Shown: in pieces, positions 26,192 through 38,363 of the stretch
How the letters are laid out: every line of letters begins with the position of its first letter
Position numbering within the stretch: the first letter of the stretch is position 1
Notes under the pieces: model-generated
Told to the model about the DNA's origin: nothing
Seen by the model: the letters and a program-made list of their open reading frames with translations, nothing else
Databases searched by the model: none
Program-made: the position numbers and the translations under genes
Assembly: GCF_000359125.1 (NCBI RefSeq)
Contig: NZ_CAAF010000038.1
Coordinates: 124,001 to 188,000 of the forward strand
Length of the DNA: 64,000 nt
Reading direction: 5' to 3'
From: Mesorhizobium sp. STM 4661
GTDB lineage: Bacteria; Pseudomonadota; Alphaproteobacteria; Rhizobiales; Rhizobiaceae

Positions 26192-28405
26192 ATGAGGAAG
26201 CCGCGCGTGACCGCTGCGACAAGCGGGCCGGACGGACTGGCGCCAGCCGGCGATGTCGCTGCGATTGTCGCCGGTACGCATGGCGACCCGTTTGCTGTCC
26301 TCGGCGTGCAGGAGGCAGGGAAGGGATTTGTCGCCCGCTGCTTCGTTCCGCATGCGGAGTTCATTACCGCGTATACGCTGACCGGCAAGAAGGTGGGCGA
26401 ACTGTCGAGGATTGTCGACGGCGGTTTCTTCGAGGGCAGGCTGTCGCTCAGGAAACGCCAGCCGCTACGCTATCACGTGAGAAACGCCGGCGGCGACTGG
26501 TGGCTGACCGACCCATATTCATTCGGTCCGGTGCTTGGGCCGCTGGACGATTACTATATCGCTGAAGGGTCGCATCTCAGGCTGTTCGACAAGCTCGGCG
26601 CGCATCTCATCGATCACGAGGGTGCATCCGGCGTGCATTTTGCCGTCTGGGCGCCCAATGCGAAGCGCGTCTCGGTGGTCGGCGATTTCAACGAATGGGA
26701 TGGCCGCCGGCACCCGATGCGCGATCGCCGCGACACCGGCATCTGGGAATTGTTCATTCCTGATATCGGCGCCGGCCGGCCCTACAAATACGAGATCATC
26801 GGCCCCGACGGCGTGAGGCTGCCGCTCAAGGCCGACCCGTTTGCCTTCAGGTCCGAACTGCGCCCGGCCACCGCTTCGGTGACAGCGCTTCCGCCGGCGC
26901 ATGAATGGGGCGACGAGGCGCACCGCAATTTCTGGCGCAACGCCGACCACAGGCGCGAGGCGGTGTCGATCTACGAGGTCCACGCCGGCTCCTGGCAGCT
27001 TCACGACGACGGCAGCTTCCTGTCGTGGGACGAACTCGCCAAGAGACTGATCCCCTATGTCGTCGATACGGGCTTCACCCATATCGAATTCATGCCGATC
27101 TCCGAACATCCCTATGATCCGTCCTGGGGCTACCAGACGACCGGTCTCTACGCGCCGTCGGCCCGCTTCGGCGATCCGGACGGGTTCGCCCGTTTCGTCG
27201 ACGGCGCCCACCGCGCCGGTATCGGCGTCATCCTCGACTGGGTGCCGGCGCACTTCCCGGTGGACGAGCACGGTCTGGCAAAATTCGACGGCACCGCGCT
27301 CTACGAGCATGCCGACCCGCGCAAGGGCTTCCATCCCGACTGGAACACCGCGATCTACAATTTCGGCCGGCGCGAGGTCGTCTCCTTCCTCGTCAACAAT
27401 GCGCTGTTCTGGGCCGAGAAATACCATGTCGACGGCTTGCGCGTCGATGCGGTCGCCTCGATGCTCTACCTCGATTATTCGCGCAAGGCCGGCGAATGGA
27501 TCCCCAACGACAAGGGCGGGCGCGAAAACCTCGAAGCCGTCAGCTTCCTGCAAAGGATGAACAAGGAGGTCTACGGCCACCATCCGGGCGTGATGACGAT
27601 CGCCGAGGAATCGACCTCCTGGCCGAAGGTCTCGCAGCCGGTGCACGAAGGCGGGCTGGGCTTCGGCTTCAAGTGGAACATGGGCTTCATGCACGACACA
27701 CTGGAGTACTTCTCCAAAGAGCCGATCTTCCGCAAGCACCATCACAACGACATCACCTTCGGCCTGGTCTACGCCTTCTCCGAGAATTTCGTGCTGCCGC
27801 TCTCCCATGACGAAGTCGTGCATGGCAAGGGCACGCTGCTTAACAAGATGGCCGGCGACGACTGGCAGAAATTCGCGACATTGCGTGCCTATTACGCCTT
27901 CATGTGGGGCTATCCCGGCAAGAAGCTGTTGTTCATGGGACAGGAATTCGCCCAGCGCCGCGAGTGGAGCGAGGCGCGCGCGCTCGACTGGAACCTGCTC
28001 GATTTCCGGCTGCACCGCGGCGTCTGGCAGACGGTGCGCGATCTCAACTATCTCTACCGCTCGCGCCCTGCCCTGCATGGGCGCGACTGCGAGCCGGAGG
28101 GCTTTTCCTGGCTGATCGTCGATGACAGCGCGAACTCGGTGTTTGCCTGGCTGCGCAGCGCGCCGGACGGAAATCCGGTTGCCGTCATCTCCAACTTCAC
28201 GCCGGTGCCGCGCGACAATTACCGCGTGCCGCTGCCGCATTCCGGCAAATGGCGCGAGATCATCAACACGGACGCCTCGGATTATGGCGGTTCCGGCAAG
28301 GGCAATGGCGGCGTCGTCGAGGCGCGGGCGGATGGAGGAAGCATATCGGCGACGATGCTTTTGCCGCCGCTGTCGACGATCATGCTCGAATTTGCTCCGG
28401 ACTGA
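26192..28405 (+). CDS. glgB: 1,4-alpha-glucan branching enzyme
   Basis: A 737-residue GH13 branching enzyme that makes the alpha-1,6 links of glycogen. An N-terminal carbohydrate-binding region (FAVWAPNAKRVSVVGDFNEW near 155-175) precedes the catalytic barrel, with VDGLRVDAVASML (nucleophile Asp), TIAEEST (acid/base Glu) and LPLSHDEVVHGKGTL. The ATG at 26192 is chosen with GGGGAGGG ten bases upstream; TTG or GTG codons at 26165 and 26168 are alternatives that would add eight or nine residues. Nineteen bases separate it from glgC. Confidence 0.95.
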   Translation: MRKPRVTAATSGPDGLAPAGDVAAIVAGTHGDPFAVLGVQEAGKGFVARCFVPHAEFITAYTLTGKKVGELSRIVDGGFFEGRLSLRKRQPLRYHVRNAGGDWWLTDPYSFGPVLGPLDDYYIAEGSHLRLFDKLGAHLIDHEGASGVHFAVWAPNAKRVSVVGDFNEWDGRRHPMRDRRDTGIWELFIPDIGAGRPYKYEIIGPDGVRLPLKADPFAFRSELRPATASVTALPPAHEWGDEAHRNFWRNADHRREAVSIYEVHAGSWQLHDDGSFLSWDELAKRLIPYVVDTGFTHIEFMPISEHPYDPSWGYQTTGLYAPSARFGDPDGFARFVDGAHRAGIGVILDWVPAHFPVDEHGLAKFDGTALYEHADPRKGFHPDWNTAIYNFGRREVVSFLVNNALFWAEKYHVDGLRVDAVASMLYLDYSRKAGEWIPNDKGGRENLEAVSFLQRMNKEVYGHHPGVMTIAEESTSWPKVSQPVHEGGLGFGFKWNMGFMHDTLEYFSKEPIFRKHHHNDITFGLVYAFSENFVLPLSHDEVVHGKGTLLNKMAGDDWQKFATLRAYYAFMWGYPGKKLLFMGQEFAQRREWSEARALDWNLLDFRLHRGVWQTVRDLNYLYRSRPALHGRDCEPEGFSWLIVDDSANSVFAWLRSAPDGNPVAVISNFTPVPRDNYRVPLPHSGKWREIINTDASDYGGSGKGNGGVVEARADGGSISATMLLPPLSTIMLEFAPD

Positions 28406-28424
28406 GTAAATTGGGAGGGTAAAA

Positions 28425-29690
28425 ATGGCAGAGATAAAACGAACCCAGCCGCTGGCGCGCGATGCCATGGCCTATGTGCTGGCCGGCGGGCGCGGCAGCC
28501 GCCTCAAGGAGCTGACCGACCGGCGCGCCAAGCCGGCGGTCTATTTCGGCGGCAAGACGCGCATCATCGATTTCGCGCTCTCCAATGCGCTCAACTCAGG
28601 CATCCGCCGCCTCGGCGTCGCCACCCAGTACAAGGCGCATTCGCTGATCCGCCATTTGCAGCGCGGCTGGAACTTCCTGCGCCCTGAGCGCAACGAGAGC
28701 TTCGACATCCTGCCGGCCAGCCAGCGCGTATCGGAAACGCAATGGTACGAAGGCACAGCCGATGCCGTCTACCAGAACATCGACATCATCGAGGCCTACG
28801 GGCCTGAATACATGGTGATCCTTGCCGGCGACCACATCTACAAGATGGACTACGAGCTGATGCTTCGCCAGCATGTCGACGCCGGCGCCGATGTCACCGT
28901 CGGCTGCCTTGAAGTGCCGCGCATGGAAGCGACCGGCTTCGGTGTCATGCATATCGACGCCAAGGACACCATCATCTCCTTCATCGAAAAACCTGCCGAC
29001 CCGCCCGGCATTCCCGACAAACCGGACTTTGCGCTGGCCTCGATGGGCATCTATGTGTTCAAGACCAAGTTCCTGATGGAGCAACTGCGTCGCGATGCAG
29101 CCGAACCGGGCTCAAGCCGCGACTTCGGCAAGGACATCATCCCCTATATCGTCGAGCACGGAAAGGCGATCGCCCATCGCTTCGCCAAATCCTGTGTGCG
29201 CTCGACCGCCGAGAACGAGGCCTACTGGCGCGACGTTGGAACCGTCGATGCCTATTGGGAGGCCAATATCGACCTCACCGACGTGACGCCGGAACTCGAC
29301 CTCTACGACCGCGACTGGCCGATCTGGACCTATGCCGAGCTGAAGCCGCCGGCAAAGTTCGTGCACGACGAGGATGGCCGCCGCGGCTCCGCCGTATCCT
29401 CGCTCGTCTCGGGCGACTGCATCGTCTCTGGTGCGTCGCTGAAAAGAAGCCTGATCTTCACCGGCGCGCGCATCAATTCCTATTCGACGCTGGAAGAAGT
29501 CGTCATGCTGCCCGACTGTCATGTCGGGCGGAACGCAAAGTTGAAGCGCGTGGTCATCGATCATGGCGTAAGGATACCGGAGGGTCTGGTGGTCGGCGAG
29601 GATCCCGTTCTCGACGCCAAGCGCTTCCGCGTTTCCGAAAAAGGCATCTGCCTCGTCACGCAGGACATGGTCGACAGGCTGGGATCGTAG
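28425..29690 (+). CDS. glgC: Glucose-1-phosphate adenylyltransferase
   Basis: A 421-residue ADP-glucose pyrophosphorylase, the committed and allosterically controlled step of glycogen synthesis. The N-terminal nucleotide site reads [20 protein letters not shown], followed by [19 protein letters not shown]. The substrate segment FIEKPADPP and the left-handed beta-helix C-terminus are present. A GGGAGGG lies eight bases before the ATG. It lies between glgB and glgA. Confidence 0.96.
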   Translation: MAEIKRTQPLARDAMAYVLAGGRGSRLKELTDRRAKPAVYFGGKTRIIDFALSNALNSGIRRLGVATQYKAHSLIRHLQRGWNFLRPERNESFDILPASQRVSETQWYEGTADAVYQNIDIIEAYGPEYMVILAGDHIYKMDYELMLRQHVDAGADVTVGCLEVPRMEATGFGVMHIDAKDTIISFIEKPADPPGIPDKPDFALASMGIYVFKTKFLMEQLRRDAAEPGSSRDFGKDIIPYIVEHGKAIAHRFAKSCVRSTAENEAYWRDVGTVDAYWEANIDLTDVTPELDLYDRDWPIWTYAELKPPAKFVHDEDGRRGSAVSSLVSGDCIVSGASLKRSLIFTGARINSYSTLEEVVMLPDCHVGRNAKLKRVVIDHGVRIPEGLVVGEDPVLDAKRFRVSEKGICLVTQDMVDRLGS

Positions 29691-29694
29691 TCGC

Positions 29695-31140
29695 ATGCAG
29701 GTTCTGTCGGTCACGCCCGAAATATTCCCCTTGATCAAGACAGGCGGGCTTGCCGACGTGACCGGCGCCTTGCCCGTCGCGCTTGCCGGCAAGGGCGTGA
29801 CCATGCGCACGCTCATCCCCGGCTATCCCCAGGTGATGGATGCCTTCAAGAAAAAGAAGGCCGTTCACCAATATCCGCTGCTGCAGGGCGGCAGAGCTTC
29901 GGTCCATGCAGTGCAGATCGCCGGGCTCGACCTGTTCGTGCTCGACGCGCCGCATCTGTTCGACCGCCCCGGCGGTCCCTATGGCAATGCGACTGGTGCC
30001 GACTGGCCGGACAATTGGCGGCGTTTCGCGGCGTTGAGCCAGGTCGGCGGCGACATCGCCGGCGGCGCCATCTCCGGCTACAAGCCTGACATCGTCCATG
30101 CCCATGACTGGCAGTCGGCGATGACGCTGGCCTATATGCGCTACGGCAAGGCGGTCGGCACGCCGTCGATGATCACCGTCCACAACCTCGCCTTCCAGGG
30201 CCAGTTCGGCGCCGGCATCTTTGGCGAGCTTGGCTTGCCCGCGGTGGCCATGGCGCTCGACGGCGTCGAATATTATGGCGGTGTCGGCTTCCTCAAGGCC
30301 GGCCTGCAGGCTGCCTGGGCGATCACCACGGTCAGCCCGACCTATGCGCAGGAAATCCGCTTGCCGGAGTTCGGCATGGGCCTCGACGGCCTGATCAACA
30401 TGCGCTCCACCGATCTCCATGGCATCGTCAACGGCATCGACACCGATATCTGGAATCCGGAAACCGACAAGCACCTGGTCTCCAACTACACAGCCAAGAC
30501 ATTGCAGGCGCGAACGCCCAACAGGACCGCCGTCGAGGATCGTTTCAGCCTTGACCGCGACGACAGTCCGGTCGTTTGCGTCATCAGCCGGCTGACCTGG
30601 CAGAAGGGCATGGACATATTGGCGGCCGTCGTCGACGGCATTGTCGCGGCGGGCGCGCGGCTCGCCATCCTCGGATCCGGCGACGCCGGCCTCGAAGGCG
30701 CGCTGCTGGCCGCGGCAGCCCGCCATCGCGGCCGTGTCGGCGTCGTTATCGGCTGGGACGAAGGGCTCTCCCACACCATGCAGGGCGGCTGCGATGCCAT
30801 CGTCATCCCCTCACGCTTCGAGCCTTGCGGGCTGACGCAGCTTTACGGCCTGCGCTATGGCTGCGTGCCGGTCGTCGCCCGCACTGGTGGCCTCGCCGAC
30901 ACGGTGATCGACGCCAATGAGGCCGCCGTCTCGGCTGGCGTCGCGACCGGTTTCCAGTTCGCGCCTGCCAATGGCGGCGCACTCCTGCACGCCATGCACC
31001 GCCTCGTTGAAGCGCACGCCAATCCCGCGGTCTGGACGTCGATGCAACAGCAAGGCATGAAGGCCGATGTGTCGTGGGACAAGAGCGCCGAAAAATACGT
31101 TGAACTCTATCGCTTGCTGCTTTCGAAAAGGGCTGCCTGA
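29695..31140 (+). CDS. glgA: Glycogen synthase (ADP-glucose type)
   Basis: A 481-residue GT5 enzyme that extends alpha-1,4-glucan from ADP-glucose. It begins [20 protein letters not shown], carrying the KTGGL motif that binds ADP-glucose, and has [20 protein letters not shown] and the C-terminal [18 protein letters not shown] with the catalytic Glu. It starts four bases after the glgC stop, and pgm follows after three bases, so the genes are translationally linked. Confidence 0.96.
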   Translation: MQVLSVTPEIFPLIKTGGLADVTGALPVALAGKGVTMRTLIPGYPQVMDAFKKKKAVHQYPLLQGGRASVHAVQIAGLDLFVLDAPHLFDRPGGPYGNATGADWPDNWRRFAALSQVGGDIAGGAISGYKPDIVHAHDWQSAMTLAYMRYGKAVGTPSMITVHNLAFQGQFGAGIFGELGLPAVAMALDGVEYYGGVGFLKAGLQAAWAITTVSPTYAQEIRLPEFGMGLDGLINMRSTDLHGIVNGIDTDIWNPETDKHLVSNYTAKTLQARTPNRTAVEDRFSLDRDDSPVVCVISRLTWQKGMDILAAVVDGIVAAGARLAILGSGDAGLEGALLAAAARHRGRVGVVIGWDEGLSHTMQGGCDAIVIPSRFEPCGLTQLYGLRYGCVPVVARTGGLADTVIDANEAAVSAGVATGFQFAPANGGALLHAMHRLVEAHANPAVWTSMQQQGMKADVSWDKSAEKYVELYRLLLSKRAA

Positions 31141-32772
<1,632 letters not shown>

Positions 32773-32786
32773 CAGAAAAAGCTTCC

Positions 32787-34832
32787 ATGGCTCCCTCGAA
32801 GCGTTCTGGAATGGGTGCCAAGCCGTCGTTCAATGTTCTCGGGAAAGGCGTTTTCTTTGCCTTTGCTTCGAACAGTGCGACGCGCGGTTGGGTCTGCTTG
32901 TTTGACCCGGCCGGAGCGGTAGAGACACAACGGATAGAGCTTGAGCGAACTCCGCTGCAACCCGCTATGGATGTGGCGGTTTTCCAGGGCTTCGTCCAGA
33001 ATATTGAAGCCGGCACGCGCTACGGCTTTCGCGCCGATGGGCCTTACGCTCCGGAGGAGGGCCTGTGGTTCGATCCCGACAAGCTGTTGGTCGATCCCTA
33101 CGCCGCCGAGATCGATCGCCCCTACGCCTATGACCCGCGCCTCGCGGCGCGGCGCGGGGAAAGCGGCGACACCGCCGCGCTTGTGCCCAAGGCCATAGTG
33201 GCTGCATTGCCCGAACCGGCCGCACCTTTGCCGCCGGTCTTTTCTCCCGGCGGCTTAATTTACGAGCTCAACGTTCGGTCTTTCACGAAGCTGCACCCGG
33301 ATATCCCTGAGAAGCAGCGCGGCACCATTGCAGCAATTGCCCACCCGGCCATTGTCGAACATCTGCGAAAGCTTGGTGTCTCCGCGGTCGAACTCATGCC
33401 GGTGATCGCATCGATCGACGAGCGGCATTTGCCGCCGCTCGGACTGCGCAACGCATGGGGCTACAATCCCGTCACCTTCATGGCGCTCGACCCGCGTCTT
33501 GCGCCGGGCGGTCTGGCTGAATTGCGGGGTACGGTGAAGGCATTGCGCGACGCCGGCATCGGCACCATTCTCGATCTCGTCTTCAACCATACCGGCGAAA
33601 GCGACAGGTTGGGGCCGACACTGTCGCTGCGCGGCCTCGACAACCACGCCTATTACCGGCACGCGCCGGACGGGGGACTGGTCAACGACACCGGCACCGG
33701 CAACACGGTTGCGTGCGACCATCCGGTTGTCCAGGAAATGATCCTCGACACGCTTCGCCATTTTGTCAGCCATGCCGGCGTCGACGGCTTCCGTTTCGAT
33801 CTGGCGCCCATTCTGGGCCGTGTCGAAGGGATTTTCGATGCCGATGCGCCACTGCTCAGGGCTATCCGGAACGATCCGGTTCTTGGCGACCGGGCGCTGA
33901 TCGCCGAGCCCTGGGATATCGGGCCGGACGGCTACCAGCTCGGCAATTTCCCCCCGCCCTTCCTCGAATGGAACGACAAATATCGCGACGATATCAGACG
34001 TTTCTGGCGCGGCGACCGCGGCATGGTCGGTGCGCTGGCGACAAGGCTTGCCGGCTCGTCCGATGTGTTCGGCAGGGCAGGGCGGCGCACCAGCCGCTCC
34101 GTCAATTTCATCGCCGCGCATGACGGCATGACGCTGGCCGATATCGTCGCCTACGAGCACAAGCACAATGAGGCCAATGGCGAACAGAACCGGGACGGTC
34201 ACAGCGAGAACCTGTCATGGAACAACGGTATCGAGGGCACCACATCAGACGCGGCTATCGCCAAGGCCCGCTTCGATGATCAATGCGCATTGCTGGCCAC
34301 GCTCTTTGCCTCGCGCGGCACCATCATGCTGACGGCAGGCGACGAATTCGGCCGCACGCAGAAGGGCAACAACAATGCCTATGCGCAGGACAACGGGATC
34401 ACCTGGCTCGACTGGGCTGGACGCGATCGGGCGCTGGAGCGCTACGCGGTCTTGCTCGCCGCGCTGCGCCGCGCCGCGCCGGCGCTCTCGGATACGCATT
34501 TTCTGACCGGGGAGGCGGCAGATGCGTCGGACATTCCCGACGTCGCCTGGTTGACCGAGACCGGCGTGCCGCTTGGCGAAGCGGACTGGAACGATCCCTC
34601 GCGACATCGACTGGTCATGCTGCTCGGCGATGACGGCGGCGGCCGCCTTGCCGTCATGGTCAACGGGGACCGCCGCCAATGTGTCTTCACTTTGCCGGCG
34701 CGCGAAGGGTTCGAGTGGCGCCCGGCGATCGAAACGCAGGCGATCGGCTTTGCGCGGCCGCAGCCGGGCCGCAGTGTGAATTTCATGATTGAGCGCAGGG
34801 CCGGCACGGCCCGTGCCGGGGAGGGTGCGTGA
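32787..34832 (+). CDS. glgX: Glycogen debranching enzyme (isoamylase type)
   Basis: A 681-residue GH13 enzyme that cleaves alpha-1,6 branches of phosphorylase-trimmed glycogen. An N-terminal domain (RYGFRADGPYAPEEGLWFDP near 73) precedes the barrel with LDLVFNHTGESD, GVDGFRFDLAPILGR (nucleophile Asp), ALIAEPWDIGPDGYQ (acid/base Glu) and NFIAAHDGMTLAD. The ATG at 32787 has no clear ribosome site; an ATG at 32811 (MGAKPSFNVLG) is an alternative. The stop overlaps the next start as TGATG. Confidence 0.93.
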   Translation: MAPSKRSGMGAKPSFNVLGKGVFFAFASNSATRGWVCLFDPAGAVETQRIELERTPLQPAMDVAVFQGFVQNIEAGTRYGFRADGPYAPEEGLWFDPDKLLVDPYAAEIDRPYAYDPRLAARRGESGDTAALVPKAIVAALPEPAAPLPPVFSPGGLIYELNVRSFTKLHPDIPEKQRGTIAAIAHPAIVEHLRKLGVSAVELMPVIASIDERHLPPLGLRNAWGYNPVTFMALDPRLAPGGLAELRGTVKALRDAGIGTILDLVFNHTGESDRLGPTLSLRGLDNHAYYRHAPDGGLVNDTGTGNTVACDHPVVQEMILDTLRHFVSHAGVDGFRFDLAPILGRVEGIFDADAPLLRAIRNDPVLGDRALIAEPWDIGPDGYQLGNFPPPFLEWNDKYRDDIRRFWRGDRGMVGALATRLAGSSDVFGRAGRRTSRSVNFIAAHDGMTLADIVAYEHKHNEANGEQNRDGHSENLSWNNGIEGTTSDAAIAKARFDDQCALLATLFASRGTIMLTAGDEFGRTQKGNNNAYAQDNGITWLDWAGRDRALERYAVLLAALRRAAPALSDTHFLTGEAADASDIPDVAWLTETGVPLGEADWNDPSRHRLVMLLGDDGGGRLAVMVNGDRRQCVFTLPAREGFEWRPAIETQAIGFARPQPGRSVNFMIERRAGTARAGEGA

Positions 34833-36457
34833 TGGCCGATGAGAAGACCGAGTGGTGGCGCGGCTGCGTCATCTACCAGATCTATCCACGCTCCTTCCAG
34901 GATACGACAGGGGACGGCAGCGGCGATCTCAATGGCATCGCGTCGAGGCTCGCTCATGTCGCCTCGCTGGGCGTCGACGCCGTCTGGCTGTCGCCTTTCT
35001 TCAAATCGCCAATGGCCGACATGGGTTATGACGTGTCGGATTACCGCGCGGTCGATCCGATGTTCGGCACGATCGAGGATTTCGACGCGCTGATCGCCGA
35101 AGCGCACCGGCTCGGCCTGAAGGTCGTCATCGACCAGGTTCTGTCGCATTCATCCGACAAGCACGACTGGTTCGTCGAAAGCCGCGCCAGCCGCGACAAT
35201 CCCAAGGCCGACTGGTACGTGTGGGCCGATACGAAGTCCGACGGCAACGCGCCCAACAACTGGCTGTCGGTGTTCGGCGGCCCGGCCTGGGAGTGGGATT
35301 CGAGCCGCCGGCAGTATTACATGCACAATTTCCTGGCCTCGCAGCCGGACCTGAATTTCCACAATCCCGAGGTGCAGGATGCGCTTCTGGACACGGTACG
35401 GTTCTGGCTGGAACGAGGCGTCGACGGCTTCCGGCTGGATACGGTCAACTATTATGTCCATGACCGCTGGCTGCGCAGCAATCCGCCCTTGGCGTCAAGT
35501 GTCGCCGGCACCAACACTGAAACCAACACCTATCTCTATCAGGAGCATCTGTTCGACAAGACGCAGCCGGAAAATCTCGCTTTCCTCAGGCGGTTCCGCG
35601 CGCTGCTCGATGAATATGAGGGCCGCGCCGCCGTCGGCGAGGTCGGTGACGAAACCCGCTCGCTGCAAACGCTCGCCGCCTATACCTCCGGCGGCGACAA
35701 GCTCAACATGTGCTACACTTTCGACCTGCTCGGGTCGCAATTCTCGGCCGCGCATGTGCGCGGTTGCGTCGAGGCGTTCGAGGCCGCAGTCGCCGACGGC
35801 TGGGTCTGCTGGGCCTTCTCCAACCACGATGTCGTGCGCCATGTCAGCCGCTGGACAAGGCCCGGCGGCGATCCGGACGCCGTGGCGAGGTTCTCGATCG
35901 CGCTGCTGTCTTGCCTACGCGGATCGATCTGTCTCTACCAGGGTGAGGAACTCGGACTGGAAGAGGCGGAACTGGCCTTCGAGGATCTGCGCGATCCGGT
36001 CGGTATCCGCTTCTGGCCAGGGGTCAAGGGCAGGGATGGCTGTCGCACGCCGATGGTCTGGGAAGCCGGCGCCGACAATGCCGGCTTTTCCCTAGGCAAG
36101 CCGTGGCTTCCGGTCCCGGCAGGCCATCGCAGCCGCGCCGTCGATGTGCAGAACGGCGAGCAGGGTTCCGTGCTCGCCGCCTACAGGGCGATGCTGGCGT
36201 TGCGCAGGCAGCACCCGGCGCTGGTTCGGGGCTCGATCCGGTTTCTCGATGCCGAGGGCGATGTCCTTGCCTTCATGCGCGAAGGCGGCGGGGAGAGGCT
36301 GCTCTGCGTCTTCAACTTCGCCGACGCGCCGGCCGACTGGCCCTTGCCACAGGATGCTGGCTCGGTGGCGGTGATCGATCTTGGCGGCGGCGCGGCCTTG
36401 CAGGAAGAGGGACTGTCGCTCCCGGCGGAGGGCTGGTTCCTCGGACGGCTTGGCTGA
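34832..36457 (+). CDS. GH13 alpha-glucosidase
   Basis: A 541-residue GH13 enzyme of the oligo-1,6-glucosidase/alpha-glucosidase group. Marks are WWRGCVIYQIYPRSFQDTTG, GVDGFRLDTVNYYVHD (nucleophile Asp), AVGEVGDE (acid/base Glu) and FSNHDVVRHVSRW. It probably hydrolyses the short malto- or isomalto-oligosaccharides left by GlgP and GlgX, completing the degradative branch of the cluster; AglA-like sucrose or trehalulose hydrolysis is also possible. The ATG at 34832 has GGGGAGGGTG just upstream and overlaps the glgX stop. Repeat copy 3 follows eight bases after the stop. Confidence 0.88.
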   Translation: MADEKTEWWRGCVIYQIYPRSFQDTTGDGSGDLNGIASRLAHVASLGVDAVWLSPFFKSPMADMGYDVSDYRAVDPMFGTIEDFDALIAEAHRLGLKVVIDQVLSHSSDKHDWFVESRASRDNPKADWYVWADTKSDGNAPNNWLSVFGGPAWEWDSSRRQYYMHNFLASQPDLNFHNPEVQDALLDTVRFWLERGVDGFRLDTVNYYVHDRWLRSNPPLASSVAGTNTETNTYLYQEHLFDKTQPENLAFLRRFRALLDEYEGRAAVGEVGDETRSLQTLAAYTSGGDKLNMCYTFDLLGSQFSAAHVRGCVEAFEAAVADGWVCWAFSNHDVVRHVSRWTRPGGDPDAVARFSIALLSCLRGSICLYQGEELGLEEAELAFEDLRDPVGIRFWPGVKGRDGCRTPMVWEAGADNAGFSLGKPWLPVPAGHRSRAVDVQNGEQGSVLAAYRAMLALRRQHPALVRGSIRFLDAEGDVLAFMREGGGERLLCVFNFADAPADWPLPQDAGSVAVIDLGGGAALQEEGLSLPAEGWFLGRLG

Positions 36458-36464
36458 TCCGCCA

Positions 36465-36567
36465 ATGCATGTCGCGCAAAAGTGCGCAGCGGTTTTGCGA
36501 TAACGACATGCATAAAAACAAGAACTTAAAGCGCGGCGCCTGAATCCGTTCAAACGCGACGCGCTTT
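36465..36567. repeat. Intergenic palindromic repeat, copy 3, with second hairpin
   Basis: 36465-36513 carries the same palindrome as copies 1 and 2 (arms ATGCATGTCG and CGACATGCAT, exact), with CGCAAAA and TTTTGCG as compensating inner arms. A second hairpin follows, AAAGCGCG (36528-36535) against CGCGCTTT (36560-36567), then TATT. It lies between the end of the glycogen cluster and the convergent tadG gene, where a two-way terminator would be expected. Confidence 0.88.
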
Positions 36568-36578
36568 ATTGGATCACC

Positions 36579-38363
36579 TCACTGGACGAGCACGGAGCGC
36601 CCGCAAGTCGCGCCGACGACCCGGACATCAGCCTCGCCGACCCGCACGCCGAGTGCCGCAAGCACGTTGTAGACCAACTCGTCGACTGGTGCTGTCACGC
36701 CGTTCAGCAGCGTCACCACCGCTGGCTTCACCGCTCCGAGCAGGGCGGTTACGTCAAGCCCGAGGCCCAGCGCGCTGACCGAGAGCGACAGATTGTTGAC
36801 CAGCGACGTGGTGAGCGATTGTGTCAGGTTTTTCGTGGAGACGGTCTTGATCGTCTTGTTGGCGATTTCGGTGCTGTTGAAGGTCAATGTCGTTGGATCG
36901 TTGTTGGCGATCTCAACCGCCGAAGAACCGTTCACTCCCAGCAGATTGAGGGTAAGGAACAGAAGCTTCACCTCTACCGCCGCGATCGTGGCATCGGAGA
37001 ACGACTGCGGATTGCTGAAATCGGCGAAGGCGGCGGGGCTGCCGTCGGCGTCGCTATTGGCAAGGCGCAGCGCGGCGACGCCCGGCCGTGCTTCTATGGT
37101 AACCTTCAAACTGTCCGGACGCCCCGTTGGACAACTTATGTCGGTCAGTTTCGCTTCGGCGTAAGCCACTTCCACATGCAATGGCAGATTGACGGACAAG
37201 AGCTTGACGCCGCCGCCGAGGGCGGCGTTGCCGATGCCTACGGACGCCAGCAACTTGATCCGCGTCTGCGCGGTGCGCACCACGGCGCCTTTCTCGCCGA
37301 TCGTCAACCATGGCGAGAACTGCATGGGTTCGCCGATTGCGATGGCAAGGCTAGTGGAGGTAAGTCCAGGGACGGTGGCTCCGAGGTTGACCTGGACCTG
37401 GTTCGAGCCGTTGGCGAGTGCCGCGGCGGCGCTCAGCATTCCCATGGCGCTTGCATCGACCGAAAGACCGGCCGGCTTTTGCCCGAGACCCAACTGGCCG
37501 ACCGAGCCGAGATCGACGAGATGGCTGAGGGGGATCTTGACCGTGCTGGTGGCCTTCGACGCGATCGTCAGCAGAGCGAACTTGCTGGTGCCGCCAAGTC
37601 CCGGAACATTGGCCATCGCGGTGGCGATCTGGCCCACCGTCGCTTTCGACGCCAGCACGTCGGAATAGCTGACGCCTGTCAGGTTCAACTGCACCGCAAG
37701 GGCGTCGACAAACGAAAGCACATTGATATCGGCCGAGATCAGCGCGTTGTAGTCCATGACGCTGAGCGAGATGTTGCCGCCCAGGAGCCCGCTGAGAAGC
37801 GAGTTGAGGATGCCGCCATTGACGCTGAGAAGCCGGGACCCGATCGAGAACATCGCCTGCGGCGTCAGGCTGGCGATGGCCTCGGTGCCGATGACCGGGG
37901 TCGGAATAAGCGAACTCGCAAAATAACGGGCGGGGATCTTGTTGAGAGCGACATGGACGGCGTTGTAGGGCGTCTTGCCGGCCTCGAAACGTTGTCCCAC
38001 GCTGAGCGACGATGCCGCCGAATATCGGCCGGGGGTGACCGATACGACGGTCTTTCCCAGAGTGGGAACGACTGTCTGGCCTGCCTTCTCGACAATTATG
38101 CCCGGCATGCCGTTGTCGCCGAGCGTGGTCACCACCGCGGCCTCGATGTTGTTCATGTTCGAGGCGGCCGTGATTGCCGCGAGGTCGGTCATTGCCTGGG
38201 CTTCCCGGCGCTCCACATAGATCGAGCCTTCGTCGATGGCGAAAGCCGCCGCCGCCAGCGCGACCGGCGCGCTCAGCGCCGTCATGATGGTGAAGTTCGC
38301 CTTCAGATCGCTGAGCATCGATCGTGCGATCCCACCGATTCTCCGCTGCAAGGACTTCGACAT
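36579..38363 (-). CDS. TadG-like pilus-assembly/surface protein
   Basis: A 594-residue protein with one N-terminal hydrophobic segment (about 26-48, TIMTALSAPVALAAAAFAID) followed by DEGSIYVERREAQAMTDLAA, the arrangement of Flp/Tad pilus TadG-like proteins. The remaining ~540 residues are rich in Ala, Leu, Val, Thr and Ser and are probably periplasmic or surface-exposed. Two late cysteines (CPTGRPD and ATCGRSVLVQ at the C-terminus) could form a disulfide. No tad ATPase, secretin or pilin gene is in the window. The start ATG directly abuts the tadE stop. Confidence 0.75.
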   Translation of the reverse strand: MSKSLQRRIGGIARSMLSDLKANFTIMTALSAPVALAAAAFAIDEGSIYVERREAQAMTDLAAITAASNMNNIEAAVVTTLGDNGMPGIIVEKAGQTVVPTLGKTVVSVTPGRYSAASSLSVGQRFEAGKTPYNAVHVALNKIPARYFASSLIPTPVIGTEAIASLTPQAMFSIGSRLLSVNGGILNSLLSGLLGGNISLSVMDYNALISADINVLSFVDALAVQLNLTGVSYSDVLASKATVGQIATAMANVPGLGGTSKFALLTIASKATSTVKIPLSHLVDLGSVGQLGLGQKPAGLSVDASAMGMLSAAAALANGSNQVQVNLGATVPGLTSTSLAIAIGEPMQFSPWLTIGEKGAVVRTAQTRIKLLASVGIGNAALGGGVKLLSVNLPLHVEVAYAEAKLTDISCPTGRPDSLKVTIEARPGVAALRLANSDADGSPAAFADFSNPQSFSDATIAAVEVKLLFLTLNLLGVNGSSAVEIANNDPTTLTFNSTEIANKTIKTVSTKNLTQSLTTSLVNNLSLSVSALGLGLDVTALLGAVKPAVVTLLNGVTAPVDELVYNVLAALGVRVGEADVRVVGATCGRSVLVQ